The notes below the pieces were generated by a model. That model had not been told where the DNA came from, did not search any database, and saw only the letters and a list, made by a program, of their open reading frames with translations. Shown one piece after another: positions 1-6,967 of a stretch of DNA of 6,967 nucleotides. The DNA lies in the NCBI GenBank assembly GCA_002343325.1, contig DDSG01000136.1:1-6967 (forward strand), in the 5' to 3' direction. How positions within the stretch are numbered: position 1 is the stretch's first letter; each line of letters begins with the position of its first letter. This DNA is from Phycisphaerales bacterium UBA2396. GTDB taxonomy: Bacteria; Planctomycetota; Phycisphaerae; Phycisphaerales; UBA1924. The position numbers and the translations under genes are program-made.

Positions 1-69
1 CCCCCCCCCCCCCCCCCAAACCACCCCCCCCGTCCCCGCCCCGCCCCCGGTTCCACACCCCCCCCCCCC
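1..69. repeat. Poly-C tracts forming a G-quadruplex / i-motif candidate
   Basis: This is a low-complexity stretch made almost entirely of C on the plus strand. The runs are C17 (1-17), C7 plus one more C (24-31), C4 (34-37), C4 (39-42), C5 (44-48) and C12 (58-69). On the minus strand the block 48 to 24 reads as four G-runs of 5, 4, 4 and 8 separated by loops of 1, 1 and 2 nt. This fits the standard intramolecular G-quadruplex pattern very well, and the plus strand could form an i-motif. It lies about 60 nt upstream of the putative pyrH promoter. The long homopolymers could also vary in length by slippage or be miscounted in sequencing. No gene is seen here. Any regulatory role is inference. 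Confidence 0.7.
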
Positions 70-126
70 GCCTCCACTCGCCCCATCCCTCCTCGACGCC
101 CAACCCGCCCTCCGGTGCCATCCCAT

Positions 127-155
127 TTGAGACTCGACCACGCCCACCCTACAAC
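127..155 (+). promoter_or_regulatory. Putative sigma70-type promoter of pyrH-frr(-hutU)
   Basis: A -35-like hexamer TTGAGA (127-132, five of six matches to TTGACA) is followed by a spacer of exactly 17 nt and a -10-like hexamer TACAAC (150-155, four of six matches to TATAAT). In such C-rich DNA this combination stands out. Transcription would start near 161-163, giving a leader of about 110 nt before the pyrH start. The position fits a promoter for the plus-strand gene group. No experimental support is available, and the pyrH group could also be read from a promoter further upstream, outside the window. Confidence 0.45.
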
Positions 156-271
156 ACCACACGGTGCAAGGATGCACCAGCCGGGGATTCCTGCCCCGAC
201 AACTCACGCCCCGACAGGCATTTCGGCCCAGCCTGCCGGGCTCCGCAGCCTGGCCGCCATCCGGGGACCTC
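156..271 (+). other. Leader region before pyrH, no recognised element
   Basis: This is the presumed 5' untranslated region of pyrH. It contains a 9-nt direct repeat, GCCCCGACA, at 193-201 and 208-216. It also has a small possible hairpin with a 5-bp stem (CGGGG at 182-186 pairing with CCCCG at 194-198), and another with GGCT pairing with AGCC around 240-251. I do not recognise a known riboswitch or leader RNA. The pyrH frame stays open upstream to a GTG at 164, but that stretch does not look like UMP kinase. A GGGGA at 263-267 is the probable weak ribosome-binding site, four nt before the ATG. Confidence 0.35.
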
Positions 272-1006
272 ATGACCGCCCAACGACCTCGCTTCTCCCG
301 CGTCCTCCTCAAACTCTCCGGCGAGTCCTTCACCAAGCCCGGCGCCCTGGGCATCGACCCCGACGCCCTCGCCTCCATCGCCCGCGAGATCGCTCAGGCC
401 AAAGCCGCCCACCAGACCAACACCCAGATCGCCGTCGTCGTCGGCGGCGGAAACCTCATCCGCGGAGCCTCCCTCGCCGCTCAAGGCACCCTCCCTCAGG
501 CCACCGCCGACCACATGGGAATGCTCGGCACCGTCATCAACGCCCTCGCCCTCAAAGAGGCCCTCCTCTCCCTCGGCGTCGATACCCGCGTCCAATCCGC
601 CATCGAGATCCGCGCCGTCGCCGAGCCCTTCACCAGAGGCCGAGCCATCCGACACCTCGAAAAGGGTCGCGTCCTCATCCTCGCCGCAGGGACCGGCAAC
701 CCCTTCTTCACCACCGACACCTGCGCCGCACTCCGCGCCGCCGAACTCAAGTGCGACGTCATCCTCAAGGCCACCAAGGTTGACGGCGTCTACTCCGCCG
801 ACCCCAAGAAAGACCCCACCGCCACCCGCTTCGAACACCTCTCCTTCTCCGAGGCCATCTCCAAAAACCTCCGCGTCATGGACACCGCCGCCTTCGCCCT
901 CTGCCTCGACCAGAAAATCCCCGTCCTCATCTTCAACTTCGACACCCCGGGCAACATCCGCCGCGTCGTCGAAGGACACCCCATCGGAACTCTCGTCCAC
1001 GTCTGA
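272..1006 (+). CDS. pyrH: UMP kinase (uridylate kinase)
   Basis: This cytoplasmic enzyme phosphorylates UMP to UDP with ATP, the step that feeds all UTP and CTP synthesis. The 244-residue protein has the usual length and the amino-acid kinase fold of bacterial PyrH. Visible motifs are KLSGE (14-18) for phosphate binding, GGGN (58-61) followed by Arg64 at the UMP site, ADHMGM (79-84), AGTGNPFFTTDT (139-150), KATKVDGVYSADP (166-178) at the nucleotide site, and the late VMD (202-204). The ATG at 272 is chosen because the family similarity begins a few residues later and GGGGA lies just upstream. An in-frame GTG at 164 would add 36 residues with no family resemblance. frr follows after 55 nt, the common bacterial order. 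It is the first gene after the putative promoter. Third codon positions are overwhelmingly C. The assignment is very secure. Confidence 0.97.
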   Translation: MTAQRPRFSRVLLKLSGESFTKPGALGIDPDALASIAREIAQAKAAHQTNTQIAVVVGGGNLIRGASLAAQGTLPQATADHMGMLGTVINALALKEALLSLGVDTRVQSAIEIRAVAEPFTRGRAIRHLEKGRVLILAAGTGNPFFTTDTCAALRAAELKCDVILKATKVDGVYSADPKKDPTATRFEHLSFSEAISKNLRVMDTAAFALCLDQKIPVLIFNFDTPGNIRRVVEGHPIGTLVHV

Positions 1007-1061
1007 TCACCCCCAAGGTACACTCCATCACGCATCTGTTCCCTCCTCACAGGACCACACC

Positions 1062-1634
1062 ATGAGCACCGACCCTGACACCATCCTCCTCGAAGCCGAA
1101 GAAACCATGGAGAAGTCCGTCAAGTACCTCGAAAGCGAGTTCCGCGGCGTCCGCACCGGACGCGCCAGCACCTCACTCCTCGAATTCGTCAAGGTCGACT
1201 ACTACGGCTCCATGACCGACCTCAAGGCCATCGCCGCCATCTCCGTCCCCGAGCCCGCCCAGCTCCTCGTCAAGCCCTTCGACGCCGGCGCCGTCAGCGC
1301 CATCAAGCAGGGCATCGAAGCCGCAGGCCTCGGGCTCAACCCCATCTCCGAAGGCAAGCAGCTCCGCATCAACGTCCCCGCTCTCTCCGCAGACCGCCGA
1401 AAGCAACTCGCCGCTCACGTCAAGAAGCTCGGCGAAGAACAGAAAATCGCCATCCGAAACGTCCGCCGCGACGCCAACAAGCACGCCGACGGCCTCAAGA
1501 ACCAGGCCGGCCAGCACTTCGCCGAGGATGACATCGAAACCCTCAAGGAAGAAATCCAGGAGCTCGTCAAGAAGTACGAGACCAAGATCGATCAGATGGT
1601 CGACTCCAAGACCAAGGAAATCTCCACCATCTGA
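1062..1634 (+). CDS. frr: Ribosome recycling factor
   Basis: RRF works with EF-G to split the ribosome after termination so that its subunits can be reused. The 190-residue protein is close to the usual length of about 185. It shows the family layout: a long helix with FRGVRTGRAS (27-36), a beta-rich domain II of about residues 43-105 (VDYYGS, SVPEPAQLLVKPFD, LNPISEGKQLRINVP), and two long charged helices to the C-terminus. The signature IRNVRRDANK (131-140) carries the Arg needed for ribosome binding. The ATG at 1062 has AGGA at 1051-1054, seven nt upstream, and starts the protein where RRFs normally start. No terminator-like hairpin is seen before or after it, so it is probably co-transcribed with pyrH and perhaps hutU. 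The assignment is very secure. Confidence 0.97.
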   Translation: MSTDPDTILLEAEETMEKSVKYLESEFRGVRTGRASTSLLEFVKVDYYGSMTDLKAIAAISVPEPAQLLVKPFDAGAVSAIKQGIEAAGLGLNPISEGKQLRINVPALSADRRKQLAAHVKKLGEEQKIAIRNVRRDANKHADGLKNQAGQHFAEDDIETLKEEIQELVKKYETKIDQMVDSKTKEISTI

Positions 1635-1673
1635 TCCTCCCCTTTGCTCTCCACCGAGCTCCGGAGACGTCCC

Positions 1674-3362
<1,689 letters not shown>

Positions 3363-3377
3363 GCCCCCACTCGTTCC

Positions 3378-5858
3378 TCACCCACCCAACGCATCGGACA
3401 ACGCCTTCCGCACCGCCGACACCAAGTCCTCCACCGCAAACGGCTTGCCGATCACCTCCGCCCCATACGTCACCGCCTTCAGCCGGTCCGACGCCTCCGA
3501 ATACCCCGTCATCATGATCGTCGGTGCCGGATACCCCCGACCCTTCAGCAGCCGGATCAACTCCACCCCGCCCATCCCGGGCATCACCGCGTCCGTCAGC
3601 ACCACCTCATAAGGCCTCCCTCGCCGCTCCATCTTCGCCAACGCCTCCTCACCCGACCCAACCCCGTCCACCTCGCACCCAGCCGAGCGAAGCACTCCCT
3701 CAACCAACTCGCGGACCAGCGGCTCGTCCTCCACCACCAGCACGCTCCCTCGCAACGATCCCGAATCCGAACGCAACGCCCGCTCCGCCCCCTCCGCCGA
3801 GCCCCCCGCTCCCTCGCCGCTTGCCAACGGCCACAGCACGCGGAACAACGACCCTCGCCCGGGGTCGCTCTCGACCATCACCGTCCCGCCGGCCTGCTTC
3901 ACAATCCCGTACACCGTCGCCAGCCCAAGCCCGGTCCCTCTTCCTCGCGGCTTGGTCGTAAAGAACGGCTCGAAAATGTGCGGCAGCACCGACGCGTCGA
4001 TCCCCTCCCCAAAGTCGCGAACATCGAGCACCGCCATCCGCGGGCTGGCTTCCCCCCTGTTCGACCCCCAATGCCCCCGCTCAACGCGAACCTCGATCCT
4101 CCCGTCCTCCGATGACGCGTCCGCGGCATTCGCCACCAGATTGAGCACAACCTGCTCAAGCTGCGAACGATCCGCTCGCACCGGCAGCCCCTCCGGCCCC
4201 GCCGTCACCACAAGCCGCTGCCCCGCACCGATGAGCCCCCTCGCAATCTCGCACGCCTGCCGCACAGCTTCCCCAAGGTCCACCGTCTCCGCGGTCACGT
4301 CCTGCCGCCTCGCAAACGCCAGCAATTGCCGCGTCAGACCCGCCGCGCTCGTCGATGCCGCCGTGATCCGTCCCGCCACCTCTCTCACATCCGCATCCTG
4401 CACCCGCTTCTGCAGAATCGACGCATACCCCATGATCGCCGTCAACAGATTGTTGAAGTCGTGCGCCACACCCCCCGCCAGCCGCCCGAGAGACTCCATC
4501 CGTTTCGACTCCGCCAGCTCCTGCTCCAGACGTCGCCGATGCGTGATGTCCTCCACCGTCGCCACCGTTCCCATCGGAACCCCCGCCTCGTCCCGGAGCA
4601 ACGTTGTGTTCAGGTTCGCCCACACCACGCTCCCGTCAGGCCTCACGTACCGCTTTTCGAGCGTCCATGCGTCTGTCCCCATCCGCAAGGCCTCCGCGAT
4701 CGCACGGTCATTCTCCGCCTTGTCTTCCGGAAACGTGAACTTGCTCCAATGAAGCCCGCGAATCTCGTCCTCGCTCCGACCCAGAATCTTCTGGAGCTGC
4801 TTGTTCGCGATCCGCAGCACACCCTCCGGCGTCGCCATCGAGATCCCGATCGGCGCCGAATTGAAGATCGCTCGAAGCTGCGCTTCGCTCTCATGAAGCC
4901 GCTCTCTCGCCCGACGGCTCTCCTCGATATCAACAATCACCGCCAGCAGCCGGTCCAGATTCCCACGCTCATCCCGGATCGCGCTGATGCTCACCCGACC
5001 CCACCGATAGCCTCCGTCCTTGTGGGCATAACGCTTCTCCACCTGAAAGAAGTCCTGCTCGCACGCGATCACGCGCCCGACCTCCCGCTCGCACCTCGCC
5101 GTGTCATCCGGGTGAGAAATCTTCTGCCACGGAAACCCCACCACCTCCGACCGCTCCCACCCCAGAAACCGCGTCATCGCCTTATTCGCGTCCGTCACCA
5201 GCCCATCCCGACCAACCTCCACCATCCCCGCCGACGCCTGATCGAACAACGCTCGCAATCGAGCCCGACTCTCCTGAACCTGATCCAGCAACGCCTGCTG
5301 CGCGGTCATGTCGCGCACGAATCCAATCACCCGAATCTCACCATCCCCACCACCACCCTCCAGACGCATCGGCCTCGACGTCTCCTGCACCAGCAGAACA
5401 CTCCCGTCCGATCGCCTCATCCGGTACGAATGCTCCAGCACTCGGCCCTCCCGCGCCGAAGCGTCGCACGCACGCCTCACTCGCTCGACGTCCCCCTCGT
5501 GAACCAGATCCAGAAAGCGCAGCCTCCCGCTCATCAGCGACTCGACCGTGTGACCGAACGCCGTCTCCACGTTGTCCGACACATACTCCACCGGGTACCC
5601 CGGCTCCACACGCCACACAAACGACACCACCGGGCTCAACGCCAGCATCCTCGACGCCACGCCCAGCTTCCGCCTCAGTTCCTCATGCTCCGCCAGCAGT
5701 TCGCCAACCGCCCTCGCTCGCTCCGCCTCCGCGCCGCTCCGCCCCGCCGACGCGGCACTCGAAATCCACGCCGCCAGCACTCGCGCGGCCTCCGTCCCCG
5801 CGCTCGCCCCGCCCTTCGCCTCGCCCGTCGCCTCGCTCTCGGCCCCGATCATGCTCAT
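3378..5858 (-). CDS. Soluble PAS-PAS-PAS hybrid sensor histidine kinase with C-terminal receiver
   Basis: This two-component hybrid kinase has 826 residues and no signal peptide or membrane segment, so it should sense a cytoplasmic signal. In order it shows an Ala-rich, partly coiled N-terminus (1-70), PAS 1 (about 71-185), PAS 2 (about 200-315) and PAS 3 (about 324-440). PAS 2 and PAS 3 end in PAC-like EKRY...DG...W stretches. The phosphoacceptor domain has GGVAHDFNNLL with His466. The ATPase domain has N-box NLVANAADA (Asn577), DFGEGI (615-620), EPFFTTK (630-636) and GRGTGLGL (638-645). A Gly/Ser/Glu-rich linker (680-704) leads to a receiver domain with acidic pair Glu710-Asp711, phosphorylatable Asp756, Thr784 and Lys805. 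All catalytic residues are present and there is no output domain, so phosphate probably passes to a separate protein. The ATG at 5858 overlaps the hutI stop (ATGA) and has GGAG nine nt upstream. A start 17 codons earlier would overlap hutI more and add an Arg-rich stretch. The ligand and target are unknown. Confidence 0.93.
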   Translation of the reverse strand: MSMIGAESEATGEAKGGASAGTEAARVLAAWISSAASAGRSGAEAERARAVGELLAEHEELRRKLGVASRMLALSPVVSFVWRVEPGYPVEYVSDNVETAFGHTVESLMSGRLRFLDLVHEGDVERVRRACDASAREGRVLEHSYRMRRSDGSVLLVQETSRPMRLEGGGGDGEIRVIGFVRDMTAQQALLDQVQESRARLRALFDQASAGMVEVGRDGLVTDANKAMTRFLGWERSEVVGFPWQKISHPDDTARCEREVGRVIACEQDFFQVEKRYAHKDGGYRWGRVSISAIRDERGNLDRLLAVIVDIEESRRARERLHESEAQLRAIFNSAPIGISMATPEGVLRIANKQLQKILGRSEDEIRGLHWSKFTFPEDKAENDRAIAEALRMGTDAWTLEKRYVRPDGSVVWANLNTTLLRDEAGVPMGTVATVEDITHRRRLEQELAESKRMESLGRLAGGVAHDFNNLLTAIMGYASILQKRVQDADVREVAGRITAASTSAAGLTRQLLAFARRQDVTAETVDLGEAVRQACEIARGLIGAGQRLVVTAGPEGLPVRADRSQLEQVVLNLVANAADASSEDGRIEVRVERGHWGSNRGEASPRMAVLDVRDFGEGIDASVLPHIFEPFFTTKPRGRGTGLGLATVYGIVKQAGGTVMVESDPGRGSLFRVLWPLASGEGAGGSAEGAERALRSDSGSLRGSVLVVEDEPLVRELVEGVLRSAGCEVDGVGSGEEALAKMERRGRPYEVVLTDAVMPGMGGVELIRLLKGRGYPAPTIMMTGYSEASDRLKAVTYGAEVIGKPFAVEDLVSAVRKALSDALGG

Positions 5859-5871
5859 ACGCCCGCACTCC
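5855..5871 (-). promoter_or_regulatory. Stop/start overlap and ribosome-binding site coupling hutI to the kinase
   Basis: On the minus strand the hutI stop TGA (5857-5855) overlaps the kinase ATG (5858-5856) as ATGA. A GGAG site (5871-5868) inside the hutI end lies nine nt before the ATG. This arrangement typically gives translational coupling, and it decides the kinase start. No separate kinase promoter is evident. Confidence 0.75.
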
Positions 5872-6967
5872 GTACCCCGACCACTTCTCCGCCGCAGACG
5901 ACCTGCCACACACCCGAGCCGTCGAGCCAGTACGACGCCCCCGCCACCTCAGCCCCCTCCAGAATCACAAGGTCACCCCGAACGCCCTCCACGATCCGAC
6001 CCCGATCCACCCCAAGCACCGCCGCCGCGTTCACCGTCCCCGCGCACACCGCTTCCGCCGGCGTCAGCCCGCACCCGCGCACCGCCATCCCCATCGCCAT
6101 CATCATCGACCCGCACGGCGCCGAACCCGGGTTGAGATTCGTCCCCACCGCCACCGCCCCGCCCGCGTCCACCACCCGCCGCAGCGGCGCATACCGCCCG
6201 TCCAGTTGCAGCCCGCAGATCGGCAGCCCCACACCGATCACCCCCGAACCCGCCAACACCGCCAGATCCTCCGCCGTCGACGCCTCCAGGTGATCCGCCG
6301 ACCTCGCCCCCAGCCTCGCCAACTCCCGCGTCATTCCCATGCTCGTGAACTGATCGACATGCCCGCGCACCGGGTGCCCTGCGGCCACCGCCGCCTCCAG
6401 CAGCCGCACGCCCTCCTCCCGCGTCCACGCCGACGACTCCACGAACACGTCCACCGCGATCCCCGGGAACTCCGCGGAAACCGCGGGCAGCGTCTCTCGC
6501 ACCACGCGGTCCACGAACCCGCCCCGCTCCCCATCCACCGCGTGACCGAGCAGCGCGGTCATGACCACCGTCCCCCGCCACGCCGCCGCCGCCCTCGCGA
6601 TCGCCCGCAGCATCTTGAGCTCATTCTCCGTATCGAGCCCGTACCCGCTCTTGATCTCGACCGTCGTCGTCCCGCCCGCCAGCATGCGTTCGAGCCGCGC
6701 GAGCGTCAGCGCCGCCAGCTCCTCCTCGCTCGCCACGCGCACCGCCCGCACCGTCGACATGATCCCCCCGCCCGCCGCCAGGATCTCCAGGTACGTCGCC
6801 CCGCCGAGCTTCCGCTCCCACTCCCCCACCCGCGAGCCCGCCCAGCACGCGTGCGTGTGGCAATCCACCAAGCCCGGCAGCACAACGCGCCCCGCCGCGT
6901 CGATCACCCTCGCGCCCGGCCCCGGCTGAAGCCCACGCCCCATGTCCGCCACCACGCCATCACGCAC
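5855..6967 (-). CDS. hutI: Imidazolonepropionase, 5' end outside window
   Basis: HutI opens the ring of 4-imidazolone-5-propionate to give N-formimino-L-glutamate, the third step of histidine degradation. It is a metal-dependent hydrolase of the amidohydrolase superfamily. The 370 visible residues, numbered from the window edge, lack roughly the first 40 of a family protein of about 410; the codon at the edge is GTG but is unlikely to be the true start. Visible motifs are PGLVDCHTH (31-39) with metal ligands His37 and His39, LAAGGGIMSTVRA (63-75), TTVEIKSGYGLDTENELKMLR (101-121), GHAVDGE (141-147), RGHVDQF (201-207) with ligand His203, SADHLEAS (223-230) and VGTNLNPGSAP (274-284). Spacing of the His pairs matches Bacillus subtilis HutI (His80, His82, His249, His272). 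The position of its metal ligand Asp324 is Asn277 here (codon AAT). The stop overlaps the kinase start, suggesting one transcript. Family assignment is secure; full activity is less certain because of the Asn. Confidence 0.93.
   Translation of the reverse strand: MRDGVVADMGRGLQPGPGARVIDAAGRVVLPGLVDCHTHACWAGSRVGEWERKLGGATYLEILAAGGGIMSTVRAVRVASEEELAALTLARLERMLAGGTTTVEIKSGYGLDTENELKMLRAIARAAAAWRGTVVMTALLGHAVDGERGGFVDRVVRETLPAVSAEFPGIAVDVFVESSAWTREEGVRLLEAAVAAGHPVRGHVDQFTSMGMTRELARLGARSADHLEASTAEDLAVLAGSGVIGVGLPICGLQLDGRYAPLRRVVDAGGAVAVGTNLNPGSAPCGSMMMAMGMAVRGCGLTPAEAVCAGTVNAAAVLGVDRGRIVEGVRGDLVILEGAEVAGASYWLDGSGVWQVVCGGEVVGVRSAGV

Noticed and set aside
164..271. N-terminal extension of PyrH from a GTG at 164
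   Set aside because: The extra 36 residues do not resemble UMP kinases, and the ATG at 272 gives the usual length with a nearby GGGGA.
149..1000. A 283-codon minus-strand frame opposite pyrH
   Set aside because: Gly/Glu/Asp/Val-rich composition without motifs; it mirrors the codon pattern of pyrH.
1635..1673. Palindromes GAGCTC and CTCCGGAG as a possible terminator or operator between frr and hutU
   Set aside because: They are only 6 and 8 bp, have no loop or T-run, and the second contains the hutU ribosome-binding site.
5859..5909. Kinase start 17 codons upstream of the ATG at 5858
   Set aside because: It would lie further inside hutI and add an Arg-rich stretch. The ATGA overlap with GGAG nine nt upstream is a better start.
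4326..6293. A 655-codon open frame on the plus strand antisense to the kinase and hutI
   Set aside because: Its translation is rich in Arg, Pro and His with no family motif, and it lies opposite two well-supported genes. High GC content and C skew leave such frames open.

Overview
The window is GC-rich chromosomal DNA, probably from a bacterium of the Planctomycetota (possibly Phycisphaerae-like). That placement is an inference from the composition, the soluble multi-PAS hybrid kinase and the mix of housekeeping and hut genes; no rRNA or other phylogenetic marker was compared. It holds five protein genes, one of them cut by the window edge. I see no tRNA, rRNA, CRISPR array, insertion sequence or phage gene.

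Layout. Positions 1-271 hold no recognised gene. They begin with long runs of C (a strong G-quadruplex motif on the minus strand), followed by a good sigma70-like promoter at 127-155 and a leader of about 110 nt. Three plus-strand genes follow in close order: pyrH (UMP kinase, 272-1006), frr (ribosome recycling factor, 1062-1634) and hutU (urocanate hydratase, 1674-3362). Gaps between them are 55 and 39 nt with no visible terminator, so they may form one transcript. After a gap of only 15 nt come two convergent minus-strand genes. Read in their own direction, these are hutI (imidazolonepropionase, 6967 down to 5855, N-terminus outside the window) and then a soluble PAS-PAS-PAS hybrid histidine kinase (5858 down to 3378). 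The kinase start codon overlaps the hutI stop codon in an ATGA.

How the genes work together. pyrH makes UDP for nucleotide synthesis and frr recycles ribosomes; their adjacency is common in bacteria. hutU and hutI carry out the second and third steps of histidine degradation (urocanate to imidazolonepropionate to formiminoglutamate). Here they sit on opposite strands, converging on the kinase gene. The first step (hutH) and the last steps are not in the window. The kinase is probably co-transcribed with hutI, which hints at a link to histidine or nitrogen metabolism but does not prove one.

Most notable points: (1) HutI has Asn where the family has its metal-binding Asp; (2) the hybrid kinase is translationally coupled to hutI; (3) the plus strand is C-rich throughout, so third codon positions are mostly C in plus-strand genes and mostly G in minus-strand genes; (4) a catabolic hut gene follows pyrH-frr. 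I did not find a clear previously undescribed multi-gene system.
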